Below, one piece after another: positions 23,978-30,815 of a stretch of DNA of 64,000 nt. The notes under the pieces were generated by a model. That model was not told the origin of the DNA. It ran no database searches and saw only the letters and a list, made by a program, of their open reading frames with translations. A program made the position numbers and the translations under genes. Source of the DNA: Paraburkholderia sp. CNPSo 3274. Lineage in GTDB: Bacteria; Pseudomonadota; Gammaproteobacteria; Burkholderiales; Burkholderiaceae. The stretch covers positions 32,854 to 96,853 of the forward strand of contig NZ_JAMBPR010000033.1 of the NCBI RefSeq assembly GCF_024206475.1. The letters are read 5' to 3'. Position 1 is the stretch's first letter, and every line of letters starts with the position of its first letter.

Positions 23978-24192
23978 GCGTGTGCTCGTGGCCCTGTATT
24001 TCCCTGATTGCCGCTTACTGCCGATCGCGACGCCGGCACTATTCCGCACAGCAGCATCTCAAGCAGTCGGGCGATGGCTTGCGAGTCGCTCTCGATGAAG
24101 TTGAGTTGCTTGAATTCCTGCAGGCGTTCGTAGACCTCGTCTCGGACGCGGGTCTTGATCTCGTTTCGGTATTCGGCACGTGGGCGGCCCAT
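23974..24192 (-). CDS. small ribbon-helix-helix-like DNA-binding protein
   Basis: The 72-residue protein has a basic N-terminus (MGRPRAEYRNEIKTRVRDEV) with a short beta strand, then two helices (YERLQEFKQLN and SQAIARLLEMLL) in the order of RHH repressors. A leucine-rich segment may pair subunits. It is the second gene of the leftward early transcript, after cro. Confidence 0.55.
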   Translation of the reverse strand: MGRPRAEYRNEIKTRVRDEVYERLQEFKQLNFIESDSQAIARLLEMLLCGIVPASRSAVSGNQGNTGPRAHA

Positions 24193-24242
24193 ATGCGGAC
24201 TCCAGGGGATCGGTGGTTTTTTTAGACTGCGTTCGGTTCGGT

Positions 24243-24467
24243 TTAAGCCGCTTCAGCGCTCTCGCGGGGCTTGAACATTTCAGCCAGCTCACGCGGCGTG
24301 ACCAGCCCTTCGGTAAGGACTTCGATCTGGATGGCTTGCTCGAGCATCACGCGCGTCACGCCGCGGTTCCACTGGCTGACCAGCGTTTGCGATACAGGCG
24401 GGTTCAGAAGAGCGCCGAAGACCCCTTGGGACATCTTCTTTGCAGTCAGGTATTCGTCGAGTCGCAT
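24243..24467 (-). CDS. Cro-like repressor
   Basis: The 74-residue protein has a helix-turn-helix: MSQGVFGALLNPPVSQTLVS (residues about 11-30) followed by QWNRGVTRVMLEQA. Size, divergence from the CI-like gene at 24566 and first position in the leftward transcript are those of Cro. ATG 24467 has GAGG six bases upstream; an ATG at 24479 has none. The product would bind the dyads at 24482-24518 to switch off the repressor promoter. Confidence 0.75.
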   Translation of the reverse strand: MRLDEYLTAKKMSQGVFGALLNPPVSQTLVSQWNRGVTRVMLEQAIQIEVLTEGLVTPRELAEMFKPRESAEAA

Positions 24468-24481
24468 GGGAGGCCTCATTT

Positions 24482-24524
24482 AGCAGCACTGCTCTTATTG
24501 TACGCAAGCAGCAGAGCTTTTCAA
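24482..24524 (-). promoter_or_regulatory. leftward early promoter with two operator dyads
   Basis: On the minus strand TTGAAA (24524-24519) and TACAAT (24502-24497) are separated by 16 bp. One operator-like 12-mer (AGCAGCAGAGCT, 24507-24518) fills the spacer, and a second (AGCAGCACTGCT, 24482-24493) covers the start site. Transcription would begin near 24490, about 20 bases before cro. The same dyads occur at the rightward promoter at 25383-25423. Confidence 0.7.
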
Positions 24525-24565
24525 GCACTTCCCATACATAAAAGTCCTGCTCCTAGAATCCAGAC

Positions 24566-25180
24566 ATGAAAAAGACAATCCAACGGCACGAGCTAACGGC
24601 CGAAGAACAGCAGGAAGTCGCGCGCTTGCGGGCGGCGTGGGAGTCATTCAAAGCGAATAATCCTGGTGCCACCCAGGAGTGGCTGGGAGCCGAAGCAAAG
24701 ATCGGCGGCCAGAGCGCTGTGGGCCAATACCTGCGCGGCGTGCTGGCGCTGAATTTCGCCACGCTGATGAAGTTATGCGCCGTGCTTAAGGTGTCCCCCA
24801 GCTCGATCAGCCCCCGGCTCGTGGAGGAGAATCTGGGCGACCACGCACTAGATGACGACCTGTTCGTGCGCACGACACGCGCTTCTGGACGCTTGGAAAA
24901 GCGGACCTCCAAATCAGCGATCAGCGGCCAAGATCGGCCTCTTTCTTCAGAAGCGGCTGAATTGATTCGGTGTGTCGCGCGCCTGGATAGAGATTCAGAT
25001 TCCGTAAGGAAAAACTTTAAACTTGTAACAGCGCTGCTTCTGCTTGCAGTCCGGCCTAACGAATCCCAAGATATGCGAACGGCAGAGGAACTGATTGGCG
25101 ATGCGGAGCGTGCGGCCACCGAGATCCTCACCGGCATACGACATGAGGGCCTCGATGAATACCACCGAAAAAATCGTTGA
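24566..25180 (+). CDS. CI-like lysogeny repressor without peptidase domain
   Basis: The 204-residue protein has an XRE-type helix-turn-helix in the N-terminal half: NNPGATQEWLGAEAKIGGQS, then AVGQYLRGVLALNFATLMKL (residues about 30-75). The C-terminal half lacks the Ala-Gly cleavage site and Ser/Lys residues of LexA-type repressors, so classical RecA-stimulated self-cleavage is not expected; induction may instead use the small partner gene at 25155. It diverges from the Cro-like gene across the operator region. No clear ribosome site was seen, which fits weak translation of a repressor mRNA. Confidence 0.75.
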   Translation: MKKTIQRHELTAEEQQEVARLRAAWESFKANNPGATQEWLGAEAKIGGQSAVGQYLRGVLALNFATLMKLCAVLKVSPSSISPRLVEENLGDHALDDDLFVRTTRASGRLEKRTSKSAISGQDRPLSSEAAELIRCVARLDRDSDSVRKNFKLVTALLLLAVRPNESQDMRTAEELIGDAERAATEILTGIRHEGLDEYHRKNR

Positions 25181-25328
25181 GCTGGACAAGTACCGCGCCC
25201 GGGGACACATACGGCGCCTGCGCGCAAACGCGATCCCTACGACGGCCCCGGAGCCGCCAGAGCGCACCGTGAAAGAGATGGCGCATCACCTTTTGAAAGC
25301 TTTGGAGTGTGCGAAACGCCTTCTTTGA
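25155..25328 (+). CDS. small basic protein coupled to the repressor
   Basis: The 57-residue protein (MNTTEKIVELDKYRARGHIR at the start) is basic and helical, with a C-terminal helix (VKEMAHHLLKALECAKRLL). ATG 25155 has GAGGG six bases upstream and lies 26 bases inside the repressor gene, so its translation depends on the repressor message. It may be an antirepressor, partner or stability factor; no family was recognised. Confidence 0.5.
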   Translation: MNTTEKIVELDKYRARGHIRRLRANAIPTTAPEPPERTVKEMAHHLLKALECAKRLL

Positions 25329-25347
25329 TCTCAGGACTTTCCCGACC

Positions 25348-25372
25348 ACCCCGCTTTCGCGGGGATTTTTTT
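25348..25372 (+). terminator. intrinsic terminator of the repressor operon
   Basis: CCCCGC-TTTC-GCGGGG followed by ATTTTTTT ends the repressor transcript just before the rightward early promoter, keeping the lysogenic transcript out of the right operon. Confidence 0.85.
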
Positions 25373-25382
25373 CACCATCTTT

Positions 25383-25423
25383 AGAAGCACTGCTCTTGAC
25401 AATAGCAGCAGCGCTGCTACTAT
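25383..25423 (+). promoter_or_regulatory. rightward early promoter with two operator dyads
   Basis: TTGACA (25396-25401) and TACTAT (25418-25423) are 16 bp apart. A perfect 12-bp palindrome AGCAGCGCTGCT (25407-25418) fills the spacer, and AGAAGCACTGCT (25383-25394) ends just before the -35 hexamer. The promoter faces the early genes starting at 25459. Repression by the CI-like protein would shut both early arms at once. Confidence 0.72.
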
Positions 25424-25458
25424 TACCTCAACACGTCACCTGACGCAGCGAGGCAAAC

Positions 25459-25644
25459 ATGCATACCCTCTCATCCCGGATCGCCGACGAGGTTGCTTAC
25501 TTCGCCGAGCCCGATGTCGAACCGACGCGCCGCGTGTACCGCGCACGCTGCCCGGAGTGCCGCCTCAGCTTCGGCTGCGCGCCGGGCTGCCCGAACGAAG
25601 AGATCGAAGCCGACGAAACCGCGCTGCGTGCGCTGGAGCACTGA
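25459..25644 (+). CDS. small Cys-rich protein, first gene of right early operon
   Basis: The 61-residue protein has a cysteine cluster CPECRLSFGCAPGCP that could form a zinc knuckle, with acidic flanks. It begins about 30 bases after the early promoter. A regulatory or host-interaction role is possible; no family was recognised. Confidence 0.6.
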   Translation: MHTLSSRIADEVAYFAEPDVEPTRRVYRARCPECRLSFGCAPGCPNEEIEADETALRALEH

Positions 25645-25645
25645 A

Positions 25646-25822
25646 ATGGACATCCGCCTGGAACACATCGTCACTGCGATCAAGGCTCTAAAGGCTGCCG
25701 AGGCGATCCTGACCGAGGACGACTATGGCGCACGCAGCCGCGCTGTTACCGAGTGCCTGATCGCTCGTGCGCGTCTTGAGGCTGCTATCGGTGATGTGTC
25801 GATCACCGTTCTGGAGCACTGA
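25646..25822 (+). CDS. small helical hypothetical protein
   Basis: The 58-residue protein (MDIRLEHIVTAIKALKAAEA at the start) is helical and Ala-rich. It starts one base after the previous stop. Nothing more can be said about function. Confidence 0.5.
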   Translation: MDIRLEHIVTAIKALKAAEAILTEDDYGARSRAVTECLIARARLEAAIGDVSITVLEH

Positions 25823-25823
25823 C

Positions 25824-25952
25824 ATGGACCGCCTCAGCTATTCAATCGTGATCCTGAGCAACGCGTACCTCTGCTACGTCTGGGTGCCCTGGAAGAACAA
25901 GAGCGTTTATCTCGGCGCCGTCGATCTCATGCGCGACGTGTGCCTGCTGTGA
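25824..25952 (+). CDS. small membrane-type protein
   Basis: The 42-residue protein (LSYSIVILSNAYLCYVWVPW near the start) has one hydrophobic aromatic segment and an internal basic patch (KNKS). It starts one base after the preceding stop and its TGA overlaps the next GTG. Confidence 0.5.
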   Translation: MDRLSYSIVILSNAYLCYVWVPWKNKSVYLGAVDLMRDVCLL

Positions 25953-26104
25953 TCGATTCCACCTACACCGCTTCGGATTTCAAGATGGCTCTCGTGATTC
26001 GCACGGCGCTGTGCGTACTGTTCGGCGTGTTCTTCGCCGCGGCCGTGCTGTGCAGTTTTCTTGAGCAGCCGTTGATCGATGTCCTGTTTCCGTTCTGGAG
26101 ATGA
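25949..26104 (+). CDS. small single-pass membrane protein, GTG start
   Basis: A 51-residue frame starts at GTG 25949, overlapping the previous stop as GTGA, and encodes a transmembrane segment (ALCVLFGVFFAAAVLCSFL). Its TGA overlaps the next ATG. Continuous four-base overlaps on both sides support a real gene. Confidence 0.5.
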   Translation: MIDSTYTASDFKMALVIRTALCVLFGVFFAAAVLCSFLEQPLIDVLFPFWR

Positions 26105-26280
26105 GCATGTTTGACGCCTTTACCGAGCAACGCCAGCAGAAGCTGCGCGAGTGGTCCGACTACGTGGATAGCCGCGAGGAACGCCTGGAGCGCGCGAAGG
26201 AAGCGCTCGGCGAGAACTATCTGCTGCATCCGTCGAATCGCGTGCAGCGCCGCGCAGTGCCGTACGGAAGTGTGAAGTGA
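26101..26280 (+). CDS. small charged helical protein
   Basis: The 59-residue protein (FTEQRQQKLREWSDYVDSRE, then ERLERAKEALGENYLLHPS) is strongly charged and probably a coiled coil. ATG 26101 overlaps the previous stop; ATG 26107 is an in-frame alternative. Its stop overlaps the next GTG. Confidence 0.5.
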   Translation: MSMFDAFTEQRQQKLREWSDYVDSREERLERAKEALGENYLLHPSNRVQRRAVPYGSVK

Positions 26281-26420
26281 AACGCCTCAACACCTACTTC
26301 GACTCGCATCCAGTCAGGGCAATGATCGCCGGCTGGGTCGTGCTCTTCGCGGTTGTCCTGACGTCTGCCGCGATCGAAGCGGATTTCCACCCTCAACACA
26401 CGCACAGGAGTGCAACGTGA
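26277..26420 (+). CDS. small membrane protein, GTG start
   Basis: A 47-residue frame from GTG 26277 encodes one membrane segment (MIAGWVVLFAVVLTSAAI) flanked by charged ends. Start and stop overlap neighbours by four bases (GTGA on both sides). It is the last of the tiny genes before the recombinase. Confidence 0.5.
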   Translation: MKRLNTYFDSHPVRAMIAGWVVLFAVVLTSAAIEADFHPQHTHRSAT

Positions 26421-27388
26421 GCACAGCAGTCACCACCCAACGGACGAGCCTCGTCGCGAAGTTCGCCGACAAGTTCTCGATCGAGCCCGCGAAGCTCATG
26501 TCGACGCTCAAGTCGACGGCGTTCAAGCAGAACGGTAACAACGAAGTCACCGACGAACAGATGGCCGCGCTCCTGATCGTCGCCGACCAGTACGGCCTGA
26601 ACCCGTTCACCAAGGAGATCTACGCGTTCCCCGACAAGGGCGGCATTGTGCCCGTGATCGGCGTGGATGGTTGGGCGCGCATCGTGAATGAGCACCCCAT
26701 GTGCGACGGCTTCGAGTTCTCGTACGCCGAAGAAGTCACGGAGTTCTCCAGCAAGAAGGTGCCGCTCTGGATGGAAATCCGCGTCTACCGCAAGGACCGT
26801 CAGCGCCCGGTGGTTGTCCGGGAGTACTTCGATGAGGTCGTGCGCCGGAACATGCAGCCCTGGCAGTCGCACCCGAATCGCATGCTGCGCCACAAGACGT
26901 TCGTCCAGGGCGCACGGCTCGCGTTTGGCTTCGCCGGCGTGTTCGATGAGGACGAAGCACAGCGCGTCGTCGAGCGTGACATGGGCGCGGCGCAGGAAGT
27001 GCCGCAGCCGCAGTCGCGCAGCCAGCGCCCCGCGGCGCCCGCGCTCGAGAACGTCGACGACGATGGCGTGATCAATACGCAGAACACGCAACGCCAGGCC
27101 GAGCCGGTGCAACAAAACGCCGAGCCTACGCAACGCACGCGCCGTGCTGCACCCGCGCCGCGTCAACAGCAGTCAGCAGAGCGCGAGCCCGGCTCAGATG
27201 ACGAAGGTGCCGCGCAGGCCGGCGAGCCCGTCAGCGAAAGCGTGATGCGCATCCTCAAGACGAAGATGGAACAGGCTGCGCTCGGCGAGGCAGACCTTCG
27301 CAAGCAGTTCGGTTTCGGCTTCGAGGGCGTGACGAAGGCGAACTACAACGATCTCGTCAGCTGGACCGAAGACCCGGTGGACGCGTAA
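26417..27388 (+). CDS. bet: Bet/RecT-family single-strand annealing recombinase
   Basis: The 323-residue protein carries the RecT/Bet domain in residues 1-190: EQMAALLIVADQYGLNPFTK, GGIVPVIGVDGWARIVNEHP, and MLRHKTFVQGARLAFGFAG are conserved blocks. It anneals complementary single strands during phage recombination. A Gln/Ala/Pro-rich linker (about 195-265) leads to a C-terminal helical segment that probably binds single-strand-binding protein. The start is GTG, overlapping the previous gene. The partner nuclease follows at once. Confidence 0.9.
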   Translation: MSTAVTTQRTSLVAKFADKFSIEPAKLMSTLKSTAFKQNGNNEVTDEQMAALLIVADQYGLNPFTKEIYAFPDKGGIVPVIGVDGWARIVNEHPMCDGFEFSYAEEVTEFSSKKVPLWMEIRVYRKDRQRPVVVREYFDEVVRRNMQPWQSHPNRMLRHKTFVQGARLAFGFAGVFDEDEAQRVVERDMGAAQEVPQPQSRSQRPAAPALENVDDDGVINTQNTQRQAEPVQQNAEPTQRTRRAAPAPRQQQSAEREPGSDDEGAAQAGEPVSESVMRILKTKMEQAALGEADLRKQFGFGFEGVTKANYNDLVSWTEDPVDA

Positions 27389-28005
27389 TGAGCGAGCTGC
27401 TTTTCGATCCGGTCGAGCACGCCTACACGGTCAATGGAAAGCGGTTGCCGAGCGTGACGCAGATCCTCGCCCCGCTCGTCGACTACTCCATGGTGCCGCG
27501 TGACGTGCTCGAACGTGCGCAGAAGCTCGGCACGGCCGTGCACCGCATGACGGAACTGTACGACCTTGACGATCTGGACATGGATTGTCTTGCCGACGAG
27601 CTCGTGCCGTACCTCACGGCTTGGATCAAGTTCCGCGCGGAAAGCGGCTTCGTGCCCGAGACGATCGAAAAGCGGCTCTATCACCCGTCGCTGCGCTTCG
27701 CAGGTACGCCGGACCGCTCGGGCCTGATCAACGGCCGGCGCGCGGTGATCGACATCAAGAAGATGCTGACGCTCGGGCCTGTGATCGGCCTGCAGCTCGC
27801 TGCGTACAGCGAACTCTTCGCGAAAAACGGCACGCAGATCGAGGACCGCTACGGACTCGGGCTGCGCGCAGATGGCACCTACCGGCTGGTGCCATTCAAA
27901 GACAAAGGCGACTGGCCGGTGTTCCTGTCGCTTCTCACTATCCGCAACTGGAAGGACAAAAATGGACAAGCAACCGCTGGTGAATCTGCAAGTGCAACGG
28001 CCTGA
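27388..28005 (+). CDS. PD-(D/E)XK exonuclease, recombinase partner
   Basis: The 205-residue protein has the PD-(D/E)XK nuclease core: GTAVHRM (helix with His), FAGTPDRSGLINGRRAVIDI (the D-x(n)-E/DxK-type active site, D in PDRSG and D-I-K-K) and QLAAYSELFAKNG (the QxxxY motif). This is the fold of lambda exonuclease and RecB/Cas4-like nucleases. Paired with Bet, it would resect double-strand ends. The start overlaps the Bet stop (TAATG). Confidence 0.85.
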   Translation: MSELLFDPVEHAYTVNGKRLPSVTQILAPLVDYSMVPRDVLERAQKLGTAVHRMTELYDLDDLDMDCLADELVPYLTAWIKFRAESGFVPETIEKRLYHPSLRFAGTPDRSGLINGRRAVIDIKKMLTLGPVIGLQLAAYSELFAKNGTQIEDRYGLGLRADGTYRLVPFKDKGDWPVFLSLLTIRNWKDKNGQATAGESASATA

Positions 28006-28768
28006 AGACGCACTGTTCAAGGGCGCCGAGCGCGCGCTCGCGAGCGCGAAGGTCTTCACCGTCGACTGCCCCGAAGTGCGCGATCTGGCCGTGCAGGACC
28101 TCACGAAGATCAAGGGCCTGCAGAAGGATCTCGACACGAAGCGCAAAAGCATCACGCAGCCGATCGATGCCGCCAAGAAGGCCGTGATGGATCTGTTCCG
28201 CGCGCCCACTGATTACCTCGATCAGGCCGAGGCACTCCTCAAGAAGGCGATCCAGGGCTACGACCGCGAGGAAGAGCGCAAGCGCATCGCCGAGCAGGCT
28301 CGCCTCGAGGAAGCCGCACGGCAGGAGCGCGCACAACTGGCAGCCGAAGCCGCAGCGCGTGAAGCAGCCGCGCAGGCCGAAGCACAGGCGATGCAGCAAC
28401 AGGCCGAGAAGGCAGCCGCAGCAGGCGACGTCGAAACAGCCGCGCGCCTGAACGCCGAGGCAGAGAGCCGCGTCGAGCAGGGCGTGGCCGAAGCCGTGAC
28501 ACTGCAGCAGACCGCGACGCTCATCACCGCGCCCGTGGTCATGCCGATCGCGCAGACGAAGGGTGTTTCCACGCGCAAGGTCTGGAAGGCCGAGATCAGC
28601 GACAAGCTCGCGCTCATTCAGTACATCGCCGCGCACCCGGAATACATCGGACTGCTCGACGCCAACATGCCGGCCATCAACAAGATCGCCCTGGCGCTGA
28701 AGAAGAACTGCCCGCTCGCCGGCGTGCGCGTGTTCGAAGACGACGTCCTCGCCGCGCGCGCCGCGTAA
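27962..28768 (+). CDS. coiled-coil protein of the recombination cassette
   Basis: The 268-residue protein starts 44 bases inside the nuclease gene. It has an N-terminal domain with KGLQKDLDTKRKSITQPIDA, a long Ala/Glu/Gln-rich coiled coil (about 100-170) and a C-terminal domain (VWKAEISDKLALIQYIAAHP). Proteins with this plan are common beside Bet and exonuclease genes in phages and are taken to be recombination accessories. It probably forms elongated oligomers; no catalytic motif is visible. Confidence 0.65.
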   Translation: MDKQPLVNLQVQRPEDALFKGAERALASAKVFTVDCPEVRDLAVQDLTKIKGLQKDLDTKRKSITQPIDAAKKAVMDLFRAPTDYLDQAEALLKKAIQGYDREEERKRIAEQARLEEAARQERAQLAAEAAAREAAAQAEAQAMQQQAEKAAAAGDVETAARLNAEAESRVEQGVAEAVTLQQTATLITAPVVMPIAQTKGVSTRKVWKAEISDKLALIQYIAAHPEYIGLLDANMPAINKIALALKKNCPLAGVRVFEDDVLAARAA

Positions 28769-28817
28769 CTGCATGCCATCACCACACCAGCCGTCCAAAC
28801 CTATTGCCGAGAGTTAT

Positions 28818-29441
28818 ATGAAACCGATCCTTTTCTACGATACCGAGACGACGGGTCTGCCGCTTTGGAACGAGCCGTCTGAGTCGCCGGACCAGCCGCA
28901 CATTACGCAGCTCGCCGCCGAACTGTGCGACGTCGACAGCGGACGCGTGCTGGGCTTCATGGACATGCTCATCAAGCCGGAAGGCTGGACGATCCCCGCG
29001 GAGCTCGAGGAGCTCATCGGAATCACGAACGATCTCGCCGAGCGCTTCGGGCATCCGATCGAGGAAGCCATGCGCGCGTTCATTCGCCTATGGAGCATGT
29101 CGGATCTGCGCTGTGGGCACAACGAATCGTTCGACGCGCGCATGGTGCGTATCGAGCTCTTCCGGCTCTCTCCCGAGCAGGAGAACGAGATTCACGGTGC
29201 ATGGAAAGCTGCACCGGCATTCTGCACGCAGGGCAACAGCGTGAAGATCATCAACCTGCCCCCCACCGAAAAGATGATCAAGGCTGGTCGCCGTCACGCG
29301 AAGTCGCCGAACCTTGGCGAGGCCTTCGAGTTCTTTACGGGCACGAAGCTCGAAGGCGCCCACAACGCAGCGGTCGATCTGGCGGCGTGCAAGGCGGTGT
29401 ACTTCGGCATCGCGGCTCACCGGGCGCAGGCAGCGGCATGA
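28818..29441 (+). CDS. DnaQ-like 3'-5' exonuclease
   Basis: The 207-residue protein has all the DEDD exonuclease motifs: FYDTETTGLPLW (Exo I, Asp and Glu), GHNESFDARMVRIEL (Exo II, Asp) and EGAHNAAVDLAACKAVYF (Exo III, with His and Asp). It digests single-stranded DNA or proofreads. ATG 28818 has a GAGAG site; the longer frame from 28773 lacks one. It overlaps the next gene by four bases. Confidence 0.85.
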   Translation: MKPILFYDTETTGLPLWNEPSESPDQPHITQLAAELCDVDSGRVLGFMDMLIKPEGWTIPAELEELIGITNDLAERFGHPIEEAMRAFIRLWSMSDLRCGHNESFDARMVRIELFRLSPEQENEIHGAWKAAPAFCTQGNSVKIINLPPTEKMIKAGRRHAKSPNLGEAFEFFTGTKLEGAHNAAVDLAACKAVYFGIAAHRAQAAA

Positions 29442-29632
29442 CGATCGACTGCCCACTCCGATGCGCCTTGAAGCGCATCGCGCCGCACCTCGAAACGCTG
29501 GACCCGATTGACCGCGAGCAGCTGCGCCCGGCTGTTCGCGCTGTCGAGAACGACGTCGAGGTGATCCACATTCCAGATCGCGTCGTCGCGCGTATCCGCG
29601 ATATCGCGGCACGCATGCCGAAGGTGTCGTAA
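29438..29632 (+). CDS. small hypothetical phage protein
   Basis: The 64-residue protein (MTIDCPLRCALKRIAPHLET at the start) is helical with a conserved-looking DPIDREQLRPAVRAVEN segment. ATG overlaps the exonuclease stop, and its stop overlaps the next start (TAATG). Confidence 0.55.
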   Translation: MTIDCPLRCALKRIAPHLETLDPIDREQLRPAVRAVENDVEVIHIPDRVVARIRDIAARMPKVS

Positions 29633-29823
29633 TGCCCCGCCACTACTCCACCAGCAACATGGTCGAGCGCTTGGTCGGCCTGCTCGACACCACCGACCTC
29701 AACGAGTTCGAACACGGCTTCGTCGAGAGCATGCAGCGCCGTCTCAACGAGGGGACGCTGACGGGCATCAGCGATCGTCAGGTCGAAGTCCTCGAAAACG
29801 TCTTCAACAAGCATTTCGCGTAA
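29632..29823 (+). CDS. small helical phage protein
   Basis: The 63-residue protein is acidic and helical (MVERLVGLLDTTDLNEFEHG, then ISDRQVEVLENVFNKHF). The last part resembles helices found in small recombination-module proteins of phages. No function is assigned. Confidence 0.55.
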   Translation: MPRHYSTSNMVERLVGLLDTTDLNEFEHGFVESMQRRLNEGTLTGISDRQVEVLENVFNKHFA

Positions 29824-29832
29824 GGAGCGGAC

Positions 29833-30726
29833 ATGTATATCGAAATCAAGGAAGTGATGGCGAAGATCACCTCGGTGACTCCCATCATGGAGAAGCACGG
29901 CAAGAAAAAGAAACGCCCGGCGCATTCGATCATCTTCGAGTTTGCGATGCCCAACACGGTGCTCGACGCGATGGACGGAAACGGCCTGCGCGAGGCGTTC
30001 TATCGCAAGCCGAAGTCCGCGAGCGTGGACCCAAAGTCTGGCCAATCCAAGCTCGACGTGAGCAACGTCGCCGACGGCATCTCGCAACTGAAGTTCTCAT
30101 GGTGGCAGCAGTGGATCGATATCCCTGGCGAACTCACGGGCTGGAATCTCACGCTGCATACCGGCAACACGGAGCGCAGTCACATTGTGCTTGACGAGGC
30201 GAAGGTAAGTTCGTTCGCGACGCTGCCCAAGGACCTTGGCATCGCGCTCGTCAAATGCAAGGCGATCGTGCACCCGACCGCGCACGAGAAAGGGAAGATC
30301 GACGAGCTGCTGCAGACGGAAGTGAAGATATCGATCCTGCCGCCGGATACGCAGCAAGCCGAGCTTCCTGGCACCACGACCGACCAAGTCGCAGACGGCG
30401 ACGACGAGGAAGAGGCCGAAGAGGGAAACGAGGCTGCCGCCACTGCGGAGGCTTTCTCTGGTTCGGATGCTACTGCGAGCGATGCGAGCGAAACGGCGAC
30501 CCTCGGCGAGCCGCCAAAGGTTGATCCGTTCGCCGGTACCGAGCTTGCAAGAGGCGCGGTCAACAGCGACGCCAAGGTGACAACGAAGAAGTCGCGCAGC
30601 GTTGGGCCCGAAGGCGAGCAGGATTCGCGCAAGGGCGTTGCGTGGCCCTTCCCCGGCGACAGGAACGCCGGAATGTATACGCCGAATGGCGAGCCGAAGA
30701 ACACCGAGGCCGAAACGGCCGAGTAA
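29833..30726 (+). CDS. hypothetical recombination-module protein, OB-like N-terminus possible
   Basis: The 297-residue protein has a beta-rich N-terminal domain (residues 1-175, with LKFSWWQQWIDIPGELTGW and VDEAKV-type strands) and an acidic Glu/Ala/Thr-rich unordered C-terminus. A folded DNA-binding head with an acidic tail is the plan of single-strand-binding proteins, but no SSB motif was found. The operon (annealing protein, nuclease, exonuclease, then this gene) makes a DNA-binding accessory role likely. Confidence 0.55.
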   Translation: MYIEIKEVMAKITSVTPIMEKHGKKKKRPAHSIIFEFAMPNTVLDAMDGNGLREAFYRKPKSASVDPKSGQSKLDVSNVADGISQLKFSWWQQWIDIPGELTGWNLTLHTGNTERSHIVLDEAKVSSFATLPKDLGIALVKCKAIVHPTAHEKGKIDELLQTEVKISILPPDTQQAELPGTTTDQVADGDDEEEAEEGNEAAATAEAFSGSDATASDASETATLGEPPKVDPFAGTELARGAVNSDAKVTTKKSRSVGPEGEQDSRKGVAWPFPGDRNAGMYTPNGEPKNTEAETAE

Positions 30727-30765
30727 AGGTTCCGTGGCGCAGGGAGGCTCCTGTGTTGCGGCGTG

Positions 30766-30799
30766 TTTGGCCGGCGCCTGTACGGGCCGGTCCTTTTTC
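30766..30799 (+). terminator. weak intrinsic terminator before methyltransferase gene
   Basis: GGCCGGCGCC-TGTAC-GGGCCGGTCC followed by TTTTTCC makes a GC-rich hairpin with a short T-run in the 89-bp gap. The stem is imperfect. It may reduce transcription into the methyltransferase and integration genes. Confidence 0.4.
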
Positions 30800-30815
30800 C
30801 CGCGGACAAGAAACA

